Part shown: one piece after another, positions 9,369-19,917 of the stretch | Layout: the number at the start of each line of letters is the position of its first letter | How positions within the stretch are numbered: the stretch's first letter is position 1 | NCBI RefSeq assembly: GCF_013141865.1 | Contig: NZ_RCST01000001.1 | Span: 2,728,001-2,792,000 of the forward strand | DNA length: 64,000 bases | Direction: 5' to 3' | Source of the DNA: Methylomonas sp. ZR1 | Lineage (GTDB): Bacteria; Pseudomonadota; Gammaproteobacteria; Methylococcales; Methylomonadaceae | Notes under the pieces: model-generated | Database searches by the model: none | What the model saw: the letters and a program-made list of their open reading frames with translations, nothing else | Told to the model about the DNA's origin: nothing | Program-made: the position numbers and the translations under genes

Positions 9369-12131
9369 TTAGCTGGTAATCACAAACCGCACCGCATCCA
9401 GCCGCAACTGAGTTTCCTGTATGCTTTCGTGCGAGAGCATGGTCATCTCCTTGAGTTGCTCTATTTCCTGCTCCTTGATGCCGGGATTGATCTTTTTCAG
9501 CCGCACCAGACGTTTGATTTCCCCGGTTAGCGTGGCTATCATCAGATTACTGCTTTCCGCTATCAACTTCTGCATTTGCGCACCCGCCAACTGCTCCGCG
9601 ACTTTGATCATATCCTGAATATGCTGACGTTGGCTGTTCAAAAACTGGCTGATTTGCGCCTTATCGAAGCTATCGCCGGTCTCGACCAAGCTGTCGTGGC
9701 TAATAACAGCCGTTAGATCCTTTTTATTTTGATCGACCAAAACGCGCAGCGGCGTGTGCGGTAAAAATCGGCCGATTTGCAATTCAGCGGGCGCGCTGCA
9801 TTCCGCAACAAACAACAGTTCCAGCAGGAATTGGCCGGCTTTCAGTTGTGGATGTTTGACCACGCTGACCGCGGCATTGCCGGTCTCGCTGGATAGCACC
9901 AAATCCATGGCCGACAACACCATAGGATGTTCGGCGGTCAAAAATTGCATGTCTTCCCTGGCCAACGCGATGTCTCGGTTGATGGTTACCGTCAAACCGT
10001 CGTCTTGCAGCATCGGAAAATGGGCGATGCGCAGATTTTCGCTGGGCCAGAGGATATGACAATCGCGCGAATGATCTTCAACATCGACGCCATAACAATC
10101 AAACATCGCTTCCATAAACGGCCACAAACTACCGTCGCGTTCGCCGGCATTGATCTCTGCCACCAGGCATGCGGCTTCTTGCGGGCGGCAAGAATTTAGC
10201 TCCAACAGCAAATCGCGGCCTTTATGCAATTCCTCTTCAACTTGGCTGTTCAGGACCTTGGTGTTGGCGATCAAAGCCTCGACTGCCGCCGCATCGCGGC
10301 TAAGCAATGCACTGTCACGAGCATCGCCGAGCAACTTCAAGACTTGTGCGGCACCTGAACAATTATGCCGGAATGCGTCCAGGCCCTCGTCGTACCAACG
10401 GAATAATACGTGCTGAGCACTATCGAGCAGATAAGGGATGTGAATTTGAATCACATGCTTTTGGCCGATTCGATCCAAACGACCGATACGCTGCTGCAAC
10501 AAATCCGGATTTTCCGGCAAATCAAACAAAAACAGATGCCGCACGAATTGAAAATTGCGCCCTTCACTACCGATCTCGGAACAAATCAACACTTGCGCGC
10601 GGCTCTCTTCGTCGGCGAAAAATGCCGCCGCCCTATCCCGCTCGACGATACTCATGCCTTCATGAAACACCGCTGCCGTATGGCCGACGTGCTGCCGTAA
10701 TAATTGCTCCAGCTGGATCGCGGTTTCCGCGCGTTTGCAAATCAACAAGGCCTTTTCGTCGCCCAAGGCCTTCAACTGCGCAACCAGCCAATGCAGATAA
10801 GGACTGTTGGCTAAGTCCGCCGTGTCCTCACCTTGCAGCGGATAAGCATGGCGTTGCCGATCCGGAAAGCCCTGAACGGTTTGCCGAGAGTTTCTGAACA
10901 AAATCCGGCCGGTGCCATGATGATCGAGCAACAATTTGATCAGCTCTTCCCGAGCATTGGCTTGACTGTCGTTAACCTGCTGCAGCAGTTTGTCGACGTT
11001 GTCCTGTTTTAATAAACTTTTCAATTGCTCCTGCTGTAAGGCATCCAGCACTTCGCCGGAAATCAGCAAATTAGCCAGTCGGGCCACCGGCTCAAACTGG
11101 CTTTCTTCAATTAAAAATTGTTCGAAGCGATAAAAACGATCCGGATCGAGCAAGCGCAAACGCGCAAAATGACTTTCCTTACCCAACTGCTCGGGGGTAG
11201 CGGTCAACAGAATCAGACCGGGTGACGCCAAGGCTAACTGCTCGACAAATAGATAATCGGCGCTAGGTGCGTCTTCGCTCCACTCCAGATGATGTGCTTC
11301 GTCAACCACCACCAGATCCCAACCGGCATCCAAAGCTTGTTGCTGGCGATGCGGAGAATCGGCAAAGAAGCGCTGGCTGCACAGCACTAATTGCTCGCTG
11401 AGAAACGGGTTCTCGTCGGGACTGGCAAAGCAGCGGCTTTCGTCAAAAATGCTGAAGCGCAGATTGAAGCGGCGCAGCATCTCCACCAACCATTGATGCA
11501 GCAGGCTTTCCGGCACCAAAATCAACACCCGCTTGCTTAAACCGTTGATCAAGCGATGTTGAATGATCAAACCTGCTTCTATGGTTTTACCCAAACCCAC
11601 TTCATCGGCCAGCATAATCCGCGGCAAAGCACGGCTGGCGGCTTGATGGGCGATATACAGCTGATGCGGAATCAGTGAAGCCCGCGCGCCCTGTAGACCT
11701 TTGGTCGCGGCTTGTTGATGCTGTTGCTGACGCCGCCAGGTTTCATAGCGTAATAAAAACCAGGCTGTCGGGTCGAACTGGCCGGTAAATAAACGATCTT
11801 GCGGTTTGTTAAATTGAATATGATGGTTAAGTTCCATCTCGTCGATTTGCTGCAACTGACCGTCTTCATCGATACCGATGTAAGTCAACAAACCATTGTG
11901 TTGTTGCACCTGTTGCACGCTAATCTTGGCGTAATCCGCCGATTCGATCACATCACCTTCGTTGAACTGCACCCGGGTCAACGGCGCGTTATCTCTGGCG
12001 TAAACCCGGCGGTCGCCGGTCGCTAAAAATAGCACGGTGACACGGTTAAACTCGGTGTCTATGACCATACCCAAACCGAGTTCCGATTCGGTATTACTAA
12101 TCCAGCGTTGGCCGGGAATAAACTCATTCAT
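9369..12131 (-). CDS. rapA: RNA polymerase-associated SWI2/SNF2 ATPase RapA (HepA)
   Basis: 920 residues, close to the usual length of about 960. The N-terminal RapA-type tandem Tudor-like region begins FIPGQRWISNTESELGLG. The SNF2 helicase core has Walker A DEVGLGKT near 177, DEAHHL near 282, LTATPEQLG near 312, and the C-terminal helicase lobe with EIGSEGRNFQF and QRIGRLDRIGQ. RapA binds core RNA polymerase and recycles it after termination. It is transcribed alone, divergent from the NUDIX gene. Confidence 0.95.
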   Translation of the reverse strand: MNEFIPGQRWISNTESELGLGMVIDTEFNRVTVLFLATGDRRVYARDNAPLTRVQFNEGDVIESADYAKISVQQVQQHNGLLTYIGIDEDGQLQQIDEMELNHHIQFNKPQDRLFTGQFDPTAWFLLRYETWRRQQQHQQAATKGLQGARASLIPHQLYIAHQAASRALPRIMLADEVGLGKTIEAGLIIQHRLINGLSKRVLILVPESLLHQWLVEMLRRFNLRFSIFDESRCFASPDENPFLSEQLVLCSQRFFADSPHRQQQALDAGWDLVVVDEAHHLEWSEDAPSADYLFVEQLALASPGLILLTATPEQLGKESHFARLRLLDPDRFYRFEQFLIEESQFEPVARLANLLISGEVLDALQQEQLKSLLKQDNVDKLLQQVNDSQANAREELIKLLLDHHGTGRILFRNSRQTVQGFPDRQRHAYPLQGEDTADLANSPYLHWLVAQLKALGDEKALLICKRAETAIQLEQLLRQHVGHTAAVFHEGMSIVERDRAAAFFADEESRAQVLICSEIGSEGRNFQFVRHLFLFDLPENPDLLQQRIGRLDRIGQKHVIQIHIPYLLDSAQHVLFRWYDEGLDAFRHNCSGAAQVLKLLGDARDSALLSRDAAAVEALIANTKVLNSQVEEELHKGRDLLLELNSCRPQEAACLVAEINAGERDGSLWPFMEAMFDCYGVDVEDHSRDCHILWPSENLRIAHFPMLQDDGLTVTINRDIALAREDMQFLTAEHPMVLSAMDLVLSSETGNAAVSVVKHPQLKAGQFLLELLFVAECSAPAELQIGRFLPHTPLRVLVDQNKKDLTAVISHDSLVETGDSFDKAQISQFLNSQRQHIQDMIKVAEQLAGAQMQKLIAESSNLMIATLTGEIKRLVRLKKINPGIKEQEIEQLKEMTMLSHESIQETQLRLDAVRFVITS

Positions 12132-12329
12132 GTTTTGATTCTTGGAAATTTGATTCGACTTTAAAAGCGCCGTGTAAAGCGGCTGGGATGATATGAAAAG
12201 CCGATTAATTCATGATTAATTGGTCGAGGAAAAAGCATCGAGAATTTCAGCAACGCTTGAAAACATGGTTAAATTTAGCAGAACACGCCTATTTTCAATG
12301 CACTAAAACTCATCATTTTCAGGAACGCC

Positions 12330-12767
12330 ATGGCAAAGCCCGTCACCCCCTTGTTAGCCGCCGATATTTTGATCGAACTGATCGACCACCCCCAGCGTCC
12401 CTTCGTGTTGATAGAGCGGAAATATCCACCCTATGGCTGGGCAGTACCCGGCGGGTTTGTCGATGTCGGCGAAACGATTGAGCACGCGGCCATCCGCGAA
12501 GCTAAGGAAGAAACCTGTCTGGATGTACAACTAACCGTACTGCTGGGCCTTTACTCCAATCCGCAACGCGACCCACGCAACCACACCGTCACCGCTGTCT
12601 ACCTGGCGCAAGCGCATGGCACACCGATGGCGGCCGACGATGCTAAAAACTTTGGTTTATTCAACTTCGACAATCTGCCCAGCCTGCTGGCTTTCGATCA
12701 CGCTCAGGTTATTGCGGATTACCGGCATTATAAACTGGCAGGCGAGGTAACGCCTCTACGAATATAA
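12330..12767 (+). CDS. NUDIX hydrolase
   Basis: 145 residues. The Nudix box runs from about residue 45 to 67: GFVDVGE, seven residues, then REAKEETCL. It matches G-x5-E-x7-REUxEExGU except that the usual glycine near the end is Cys. All acidic metal ligands are present, so pyrophosphatase activity is likely. PxGGF and an N-terminal [15 protein letters not shown] fit ADP-ribose or dinucleotide-type members, but the substrate cannot be fixed from sequence. It is preceded by CAGGAACGCC and divergent from rapA. Confidence 0.88.
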   Translation: MAKPVTPLLAADILIELIDHPQRPFVLIERKYPPYGWAVPGGFVDVGETIEHAAIREAKEETCLDVQLTVLLGLYSNPQRDPRNHTVTAVYLAQAHGTPMAADDAKNFGLFNFDNLPSLLAFDHAQVIADYRHYKLAGEVTPLRI

Positions 12768-12811
12768 GTCTTAGCTGATTCAGCGGTGTGCAGACAAAAT
12801 TTAAGACCTGA

Positions 12812-13621
<810 letters not shown>

Positions 13622-14761
13622 TTACCCTGTTAATTTATCGAAGAAGTTTTTAACGCCATCCATCCAGCCATGCTCTTGCGGACTGTGATGTTTGCCGCCG
13701 CCGGATAAGGATTCGCCCAACTTCTCGATCATGGCTTTTTGGTCTTTGGTCAGATGTACCGGCGTTTCCAGTTGCACCTTGCATAACAAATCGCCGACTG
13801 CACCGCCTCTGACCGGCTTCACACCTTTGCCGCGCAAACGGAACATGCGTCCGGTTTGGGTTTCCGGTGGAATCTTCAACATGACCTTGCCATCCAGCGT
13901 AGGTACTTCAAGTTCGCCACCCAAACAGGCCATTGGAAAACTGATCGGTACTTCGCAGTAAAGATTCGCACCGTCGCGGGTGAAGATCGGATGATCCTTG
14001 ACCTGCACTTGCACATATAAATCCCCGGCTGGTCCGCCGTTCGCACCGGCTTCGCCTTCACCGGCTAAACGAATCCGGTCACCGGTATCGACACCGGCTG
14101 GCACTTTGACGTTGAGGGTTTTGGTTTCCTGCACGCGGCCTTGGCCGTAGCACTTCGGACAAGGATCCTTGATTTGCTTGCCGGTGCCGCGGCACGTAGG
14201 ACAGGTTTGTTGCACCGAGAAAAAACCTTGTTGCATCCTGACTTGGCCGTGACCATGACAGGTGTTACAGGTGATCGGGCTGCTACCTTTTTTGGCGCCG
14301 CTGCCGTTACACTCAACGCAAGCCACCAATACCGGCACCTTGACTGTAGCTTCGGTACCACCTACGGCTTCTTCCAGGGTCAGTTCCAGGTTGTAACGTA
14401 AATCGGCACCGCGTTGCACGCTGCTGCGTTGCTGCCGGCCGCCACCGAAAATATCGCCGAATACATCGCCGAAAATATCGCTAAAATTCTCCGCCCCACT
14501 AAAGCCGCCGCGCCCGCCGCCCATCGACGAATCGACGCCGGCGTGGCCGAATTGATCATACGCCGCGCGCTTTTTAGGGTCGGACAAAATCTCGTACGCT
14601 TCCTTGACCAGCTTGAATTTTTTCTCCGCTTCTTCCGGATTATCCTTGTTTCTGTCGGGATGAAATTTCATCGCCATCTTGCGATAGCTCTTCTTGATTT
14701 CGGCTTCGCTCGCGTTGCGATCCAATTCCAGCAGTTTGTAAAAGTCTTCTTTTGCGGCCAT
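13622..14761 (-). CDS. dnaJ: Chaperone protein DnaJ
   Basis: 379 residues. The J domain (1-70) has the HPD tripeptide near 33. It is followed by a Gly/Phe-rich linker (about 75-115) and a zinc-finger region with four CxxCxGxG repeats ([32 protein letters not shown]; about 145-220). The two C-terminal beta-sandwich domains complete it. It is the co-chaperone that stimulates the DnaK ATPase. Unusually, it does not directly follow dnaK: a three-gene cassette and palindromic repeats lie between them. Confidence 0.97.
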   Translation of the reverse strand: MAAKEDFYKLLELDRNASEAEIKKSYRKMAMKFHPDRNKDNPEEAEKKFKLVKEAYEILSDPKKRAAYDQFGHAGVDSSMGGGRGGFSGAENFSDIFGDVFGDIFGGGRQQRSSVQRGADLRYNLELTLEEAVGGTEATVKVPVLVACVECNGSGAKKGSSPITCNTCHGHGQVRMQQGFFSVQQTCPTCRGTGKQIKDPCPKCYGQGRVQETKTLNVKVPAGVDTGDRIRLAGEGEAGANGGPAGDLYVQVQVKDHPIFTRDGANLYCEVPISFPMACLGGELEVPTLDGKVMLKIPPETQTGRMFRLRGKGVKPVRGGAVGDLLCKVQLETPVHLTKDQKAMIEKLGESLSGGGKHHSPQEHGWMDGVKNFFDKLTG

Positions 14762-14802
14762 TTAAATGTCTTGAGTCACTTGATGAATTTATCTATTTAT
14801 TT

Positions 14803-14985
14803 TTACTTTCTATATTCGGCCTTTATTGGCTCGCTAAACTTTGGCGGCAATAATGCCTGTTGATCTCGCTGAAAACTCAACAACTCCCTTGCTTTGAGCG
14901 ACACTATTTCGGAAGGTATCAATTCAACGATGCCGGCATCGATCTCTTCTGCTCGGGTTTCCGCCAAGTCTAACCAATTATTCAT
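14803..14985 (-). CDS. Small antitoxin-like protein (addiction-module component family-like, short)
   Basis: 60 residues from the ATG at 14985. A longer reading from TTG at 15006 is possible, but the ATG sits four bases after the preceding stop, which fits coupling. The stretch WLDLAETRAEEIDAGIVELI resembles the C-terminal half of the putative addiction-module component family (Unstab_antitox, PF09720), with the typical AExR-x4-D/E-x-G pattern. The N-terminal half of that family is missing. It is third in a cassette with DUF4160 and DUF2442 genes. The antitoxin role is inferred from resemblance and context only. Confidence 0.55.
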   Translation of the reverse strand: MNNWLDLAETRAEEIDAGIVELIPSEIVSLKARELLSFQRDQQALLPPKFSEPIKAEYRK

Positions 14986-14989
14986 AAAT

Positions 14990-15268
14990 CTACGCTGCCG
15001 ATTCAATATAAGTACCGTGTTCCAAACGATTCATATACAAATCGATCATCGGAAAACATAATTCATAATCGCCCCACACCAACTCACCATATTCGATCCG
15101 GAAATCTGAAAATTTCACAGCATCGAGGTAGGCCCGAATATCAGGATGCGGGGAACGCATCAAAAATCCCTTGAAGTCGATAATCTGCTCCTTACCATCA
15201 TCAAATTTTAAGCGCAAAAGATACGAATCGATCTGCTCGGCGCTACAAATATTAACAACTTGATTCAT
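14990..15268 (-). CDS. DUF2442 domain protein (cassette between dnaK and dnaJ)
   Basis: 92 residues from ATG 15268, which is preceded by GAGG at five bases and overlaps the stop of the upstream DUF4160 gene (ATGA). An in-frame TTG at 15283 is a weaker alternative. DUF2442 traits are the YLLRLKFDDGKEQIIDF strand pair, DIRAYLDAVKFSDFRIEYG and a C-terminal ELCFPMIDLY. Such proteins are regularly paired with DUF4160 proteins and are suspected toxin-antitoxin components. The function is unproven. A second, divergent pair lies at 52.7-53.3 kb. Confidence 0.78.
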   Translation of the reverse strand: MNQVVNICSAEQIDSYLLRLKFDDGKEQIIDFKGFLMRSPHPDIRAYLDAVKFSDFRIEYGELVWGDYELCFPMIDLYMNRLEHGTYIESAA

Positions 15269-15570
15269 TTTAACCTCGTACAAATGCGTTCCGGTCGAAT
15301 CGATTTATGCCAAACAAAATAATCGATCCATTTTTGCACAATGTCATTAACACGAGCCGTGACAATTTCGCGGAAATATTGCATCTCACCCTCGGATAAC
15401 ATTTCACGGCCGGAGACTGTAATATAACGAACACTATCAACTAGCCCGTCTACCAGAATAATTTCGGCCTTCGCTTCCCGCCCCTGACATTTGCCGTGAA
15501 CATGAACGGGTTCGTATTCATTGGCATAAAACATCACAATTAAACCGAAATATTCGTATAGTTTTGGCAT
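15265..15570 (-). CDS. DUF4160 domain protein (cassette between dnaK and dnaJ)
   Basis: 101 residues. The DUF4160 core is visible: GLIVMFYANEYEPVHVHGKC near 10-29, followed by AKAEIILVDG and a helical C-terminus. The EPVHVHG motif corresponds to the PPHFHAKYG motif of the second copy at 53.0 kb. It starts the three-gene cassette and overlaps the DUF2442 gene by four bases. A ribosome-binding site is weak. The family is of unknown function, often a presumed toxin partner of DUF2442. Confidence 0.78.
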   Translation of the reverse strand: MPKLYEYFGLIVMFYANEYEPVHVHGKCQGREAKAEIILVDGLVDSVRYITVSGREMLSEGEMQYFREIVTARVNDIVQKWIDYFVWHKSIRPERICTRLK

Positions 15571-15617
15571 TGCCGGTTCTTGCCTGTATTTCTGCCGAAT
15601 TCGGTTTATTCAATGTA

Positions 15618-15821
15618 GGATGGGCTGACACCAGGAAGCCCATCGTTTGCAAAAGGTCCGCGGTGTGAGTACCCTACATGACTAATCTGACCTAATAGGG
15701 CATAATACGGCGCAATGCCCGTTGGTTATTGCGCCCTACCGGACTTAACATTTAAGGCGGAAACCGCTAAGCGTTCCGCCCTATGAAAGATTGAAAGGCG
15801 GATCGGCTTACGCCATCCGCC
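15618..15821 (-). repeat. Cluster of four palindromic (REP-like) units downstream of dnaK
   Basis: Four short inverted repeats lie in a row between dnaK and the DUF4160 gene. GATGGGCT pairs with AGCCCATC (15618-15643). GGCGCAAT pairs with ATTGCGCC (15709-15735). GGCGGAA pairs with TTCCGCC (15756-15780). GGCGGAT pairs with ATCCGCC (15797-15821). The last three are each followed by a CCCTA or CCTA motif, so they look like members of one repeat family. They may act as transcript stabilisers or attenuators after dnaK. None has a T-run on either strand, so ordinary intrinsic termination is not indicated. Confidence 0.75.
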
Positions 15822-15828
15822 CTACACC

Positions 15829-17763
15829 TTACTTCTTATCGTCCTTAACCTCTTCAAATTCTGCATCGACCACATTGTGATCATGCTCTGCGGCAGCCTC
15901 CGCCGCGCCGGCTGCATGTCCGGCCTCGGCGCCGCCTTCCGCGCCTTTCTGCGCATAAACACGTTCCGCCAATTTGCCCGACAATTCGGTCAAGGCATGG
16001 GTTTTCGCTTCAATCGCGTCTTTATCGTCGGATTTAAGCACCGCTTGCAGGTCTTTGATCGCAGATTCAATCGCCGATTTTTCGTCGCTGGCTACTTGAT
16101 CGCCCAGTTCTTTCAGCGACTTTTCGGTGGCGTGGATCATGCCTTCAGCAGAGTTACGCGCAGAAACCAGTTCTTTTAATTTCCGATCTTCGTCGGCGTG
16201 CGCTTCTGCGTCCTTGATCATGCGTTCGACTTCATCGTCCGACAAACCGCTGGAGGCTTTAATCACGATGGATTGTTTTTTGCCGGTAGCTTTGTCTTTC
16301 GCCGATACGTTCAAGATACCGTTGGCGTCGATGTCGAACGACACTTCGATTTGCGGAATACCGCGCGGTGCCGGCGGGATGTCTTGCAAATCAAAACGAC
16401 CCAATGATTTATTACCGGATGCCATTTCCCGTTCGCCTTGCAATACTTGCACGGTCACCGCGGTTTGATTGTCGTCCGCAGTCGAGAAGGTTTGCGAGGC
16501 GTTGGTTGGGATCGTGGTATTTTTCTCGATCAATTTGGTCATCACGCCGCCCAGGGTTTCGATACCCAAAGACAGAGGTGTTACGTCCAACAACAATACG
16601 TCTTTAACATCGCCGCCCAATACACCGGCTTGAATCGCCGCACCCAGCGCTACCGCTTCGTCAGGGTTAACGTCTTTGCGCGGCTCTTTGCCAAACAGTT
16701 CTTTAACGAACGCTTGCACTTTCGGCATACGGGTTTGACCGCCAACCAGAATCACATCGTTGATTTTAGAGGTCGAAATACCGGCATCTTTAATCGCTTG
16801 CAAGCAAGGGCCTTTGGTTCTTTCGATCAACTCGTCAACCAGCGACTCCAGTTTGGCGCGGGTCAGTTTCACGTTCAAATGTTTCGGACCGGATGCGTCG
16901 GCGGTGATGTACGGCAGATTGATGTCGGTTTGCTCAGCTGAAGACAATTCGATTTTGGCTTTTTCTGCCGCTTCTTTCAGACGTTGCAGCGCCAATGGAT
17001 CGTTGTGCAGATCGATGCCACTGTCGCGTTTAAATTCGCCGGCCAAAAAGTCGATGATGCGCAAGTCAAAGTCTTCACCGCCCAGGAAAGTATCACCGTT
17101 GGTGGCCAATACTTCGAATTGGTGCTCGCCTTCGATTTCAGCGATTTCGATGATGGAAATATCGAAAGTACCGCCACCCAAGTCATAAACCGCTATAGTG
17201 GTGTCGCCTTTCGGTTTGTCCATGCCAAACGCCAACGCTGCCGCAGTCGGCTCGTTGATGATGCGTTTGACGTCCAGACCGGCGATACGGCCGGCGTCTT
17301 TGGTGGCTTGACGTTGTGAGTCGTTAAAGTATGCCGGTACGGTGATGACGGCTTCGGTGACTTCTTCACCCAGGAACGCTTCAGCGTCTTTTTTCAGTTT
17401 CATCAACACACGTGATGATACTTCGGGCGGCGCCATTTTTTTACCGTGGCATTCCACCCAAGCGTCGCCATTGTTGGCTTCCATAATTTTGTAAGGCACC
17501 ATTTTGATGTCTTTTTGTACCGCGTCTTCTTTAAAACGGCGGCCGATCAAGCGTTTGATCGCGAACAAAGTGTTTTCAGGGTTGGTCACCGCCTGCCGTT
17601 TGGCGGACTGGCCGACCAATACTTCATTGTCGCCGGTAAAAGCGATGATGGAAGGCGTGGTGCGCGCGCCTTCGCTGTTTTCGATAACCCGCGCGGTGCC
17701 GTTTTCCAGGACTGCGACGCAGGAGTTGGTGGTTCCTAAATCGATGCCGATCATTTTGCCCAT
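15829..17763 (-). CDS. dnaK: Molecular chaperone DnaK (Hsp70)
   Basis: 644 residues, the full length of bacterial Hsp70. It starts [19 protein letters not shown], with the phosphate-binding DLGGGTFD near 195-202, VPAYFND near 145 and the linker [15 protein letters not shown] near 385. A Gly/Ala-rich C-terminal tail ends [10 protein letters not shown]. It folds proteins with DnaJ and GrpE in the cytoplasm. It follows grpE by 71 bases. Repression through HrcA/CIRCE upstream of hrcA is likely. Confidence 0.98.
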   Translation of the reverse strand: MGKMIGIDLGTTNSCVAVLENGTARVIENSEGARTTPSIIAFTGDNEVLVGQSAKRQAVTNPENTLFAIKRLIGRRFKEDAVQKDIKMVPYKIMEANNGDAWVECHGKKMAPPEVSSRVLMKLKKDAEAFLGEEVTEAVITVPAYFNDSQRQATKDAGRIAGLDVKRIINEPTAAALAFGMDKPKGDTTIAVYDLGGGTFDISIIEIAEIEGEHQFEVLATNGDTFLGGEDFDLRIIDFLAGEFKRDSGIDLHNDPLALQRLKEAAEKAKIELSSAEQTDINLPYITADASGPKHLNVKLTRAKLESLVDELIERTKGPCLQAIKDAGISTSKINDVILVGGQTRMPKVQAFVKELFGKEPRKDVNPDEAVALGAAIQAGVLGGDVKDVLLLDVTPLSLGIETLGGVMTKLIEKNTTIPTNASQTFSTADDNQTAVTVQVLQGEREMASGNKSLGRFDLQDIPPAPRGIPQIEVSFDIDANGILNVSAKDKATGKKQSIVIKASSGLSDDEVERMIKDAEAHADEDRKLKELVSARNSAEGMIHATEKSLKELGDQVASDEKSAIESAIKDLQAVLKSDDKDAIEAKTHALTELSGKLAERVYAQKGAEGGAEAGHAAGAAEAAAEHDHNVVDAEFEEVKDDKK

Positions 17764-17834
17764 TGATATTCTCCAGACTTGAATTGGTAATAAATTAAAA
17801 AGTTGTTAGCGATATGCGGTTGATCGTCTTAATT

Positions 17835-18473
17835 TCAAGCCTGCTCATCGATTTTTGCGCTATCGGCAGGTTTGTCCTCGGCTTTCGCCACCACCACCAT
17901 GGCAGGGCGCAATAAACGGCCGTTCAATACATAGCCTTTTTGGAAGACGTTTAACACGGTATTGGGTTGGGCGGTTGCACTTGGCTGCATGACCATCGCC
18001 TGGTGCAATTCCGGATTGAATGCTTGACCGATGGGGTCGACAGTTTCGATATTAAACTTGGCAAATACCGACTCGAATTGCTTGATGGTCAATTCACTGC
18101 CTTCGCGTAGTTTCACTATCTCCGGGCTATCGCCGGTTGCCGCTTGCAGGCCTAATTCCAAACTATCCAGAACACTCAGCAATTCTTTCGCAAATTTGGC
18201 CAGACCGTATTTGCGTTCGTCGTCCAAGTCTTTTTGCACGCGCTTTTTTAAATTTTCCATCTCGGCCATCGTGCGGATGGCTTTATCCAGGTTGGCAGCA
18301 GCCTGTTGCTGAGCTTGCTCCAATTGTTCCTGTAAGGCTTCCACAGTGACTGGGGCGGCGCCAGATGCTTCGGTTGGCTGTTCGTCGGCGTCGATTGGCT
18401 TGGTCTGTTCCAAAACTTCGGCGATCAAATCGCTATCCGATTGGGGTTCGTGGCTCGATTGCTGATGACTCAT
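17835..18473 (-). CDS. grpE: Nucleotide exchange factor GrpE
   Basis: 212 residues. An acidic, disordered N-terminus is followed by a long coiled coil (about 50-110, including MAEMENLKKRVQKD). The C-terminal beta domain carries the GrpE signature around FNPELHQAMVMQP and VLQ-like KGYVLNGRLLRPAMVVVAK. It releases ADP from DnaK. It lies between hrcA and dnaK in the heat-shock operon. Confidence 0.96.
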   Translation of the reverse strand: MSHQQSSHEPQSDSDLIAEVLEQTKPIDADEQPTEASGAAPVTVEALQEQLEQAQQQAAANLDKAIRTMAEMENLKKRVQKDLDDERKYGLAKFAKELLSVLDSLELGLQAATGDSPEIVKLREGSELTIKQFESVFAKFNIETVDPIGQAFNPELHQAMVMQPSATAQPNTVLNVFQKGYVLNGRLLRPAMVVVAKAEDKPADSAKIDEQA

Positions 18474-18523
18474 TACTTACTCCATGGTTCTAAATTTTTT
18501 AGTTGGCCTAACGATAGGGCCAT

Positions 18524-19564
18524 TTATTTGGGATTCAAGGCCGCGCCCAATAACTTTGCCGTCACATCCACGAACGGAATCACTTTTTCATACGCCATTC
18601 GGGTGGGGCCGATCACGCCCAACACCCCCACCACTTCGTCATTCACCGAATAAGGTGCCGTCACCAGGCTGCAATGATCGAATGCGCTATAGCCGGACTC
18701 TTCACCGATAAAAATCTGCACGCCTTCGGCCTGTAGACACTGATCCAATAAATGAATGACGCCGCGCTTTTGGCTAAAAGCTTCGAACAACTGTTTGAGT
18801 CGTTCCATATCCGACAACTCGGAAAAGCCCATTAGATTGGTTTCGCCGCTCAACACATAGTCGTCGTTGGGTTGTTCGCTGAAGGTCAGCTGCGCCATGT
18901 TCACCGCGTCCATCATGCCTTGATTGACCTGCCGCTGATCGAGCTCCATCTCCCGCACCACCAAATCGCGAATTTTCGCCAAGCTGCGGCCGGAATAAAC
19001 CGAATTCAAATAGTTGGCAGCCTGTTGTAATTCCGCAGGACTGAATTGCTTGTGGGTATGAATGATTTTATTGTGCACTTCCTGGTCGTCGGTGACGAAA
19101 ATCACCAACACCCGGGTATTGGACATAGGCAGGAATTCGATGTGCCGCAAGGTGACGCTTTCTCTGCGCGGCAAAGTCACCACGCCGGCCATCCGCGTTA
19201 CGTCCGACAATAATTTGGAAGCCTTATTCAACACGTCACTGGCTTTATCCGCCTCCCCTTTCAGGCCATGTTGCAGTTGGTCCAATTCGCTGGATGCCAA
19301 AGGCTTGACGGTTAACAAACTGTCGACAAATAAACGATAGCCACTCACGGTTGGGACTCGGCCGGCGGACGTGTGCGGGGAATGGATCAAACCCATCTCT
19401 TCCAGATCCGCCATCACATTGCGAATGCTGGCCGGACTCAGCTTTAACTGCGGATCTTTAGACAACAAACGCGAACCAACAGGCTGACCGTCCTGGATAT
19501 AACGCTCAACCAAGGTTTTTAATAAATATAGCGATCTTTCGTTTAAATCTTGTCCGCCAGCCAC
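18524..19564 (-). CDS. hrcA: Heat-inducible transcription repressor HrcA
   Basis: About 346 residues. A winged-helix N-terminus (LNERSLYLLKTLVERYI, SPASIRNVMADLEEMGLI, HTSAGRVPT) and the GAF-like central domain are typical of HrcA. The GTG at 19564 is preferred because GGGGGA sits just upstream of it; an in-frame TTG at 19576 would add four residues. It binds the CIRCE operator found 19 bases upstream and represses its own operon. Having hrcA first, followed by grpE-dnaK-dnaJ, fits self-regulation with GroE as corepressor (known for the family). Confidence 0.95.
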   Translation of the reverse strand: MAGGQDLNERSLYLLKTLVERYIQDGQPVGSRLLSKDPQLKLSPASIRNVMADLEEMGLIHSPHTSAGRVPTVSGYRLFVDSLLTVKPLASSELDQLQHGLKGEADKASDVLNKASKLLSDVTRMAGVVTLPRRESVTLRHIEFLPMSNTRVLVIFVTDDQEVHNKIIHTHKQFSPAELQQAANYLNSVYSGRSLAKIRDLVVREMELDQRQVNQGMMDAVNMAQLTFSEQPNDDYVLSGETNLMGFSELSDMERLKQLFEAFSQKRGVIHLLDQCLQAEGVQIFIGEESGYSAFDHCSLVTAPYSVNDEVVGVLGVIGPTRMAYEKVIPFVDVTAKLLGAALNPK

Positions 19565-19582
19565 GTCATCCCCCAAATTCCG

Positions 19583-19609
19583 TTAGCACTCGATATTGGT
19601 GAGTGCCAG
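19583..19609 (-). promoter_or_regulatory. CIRCE operator (HrcA binding site)
   Basis: TTAGCACTC (19583-19591), nine-base spacer, GAGTGCCAG (19601-19609). It matches the consensus TTAGCACTC-N9-GAGTGCTAA with two mismatches in the right arm. Its place just upstream of hrcA fits negative autoregulation of the heat-shock operon. Confidence 0.93.
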
Positions 19610-19804
19610 ACAGCAAAGCTATCAGCTGGGTCCGGCCTTGTCAACGGCTTGAACAGGTTATGAATAAACTAAGCGCAGCCAGCACAATCAAGGGCTGGGA
19701 TTGAATATCCGAAGCCCCCGTGTCGTGGAGAACGGATCGATGGGCAGTTTGTTCCGGAATTACGATTTTTGGATGTATATTCGATCTTGCCCAACAACCG
19801 GCAA

Positions 19805-19838
19805 TAAAAAACCCTGCAAGTCTGAGACTTGCAGGGTT
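19805..19838 (-). terminator. Intrinsic terminator of the 44-residue membrane protein gene
   Basis: A perfect 13-bp stem (AACCCTGCAAGTC with GACTTGCAGGGTT) and a 3-base loop. On the minus strand it is followed by a run of Ts. It lies 80 bases beyond the stop of the small gene at 19918-20052 and faces the same way. Confidence 0.88.
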
Positions 19839-19917
19839 CTGATTCGATCTAGCGTTTGCTTATCCGGACTGTATGGCAGGAACGCAAACGGACAATAAAC
19901 CGCAACCGCCAGTGGTC

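Noticed and set aside
19701..19898. 65-residue plus-strand open frame between the CIRCE and the small membrane protein gene.
   Set aside because: It has no ribosome-binding site and reads through the terminator hairpin of the opposite strand.
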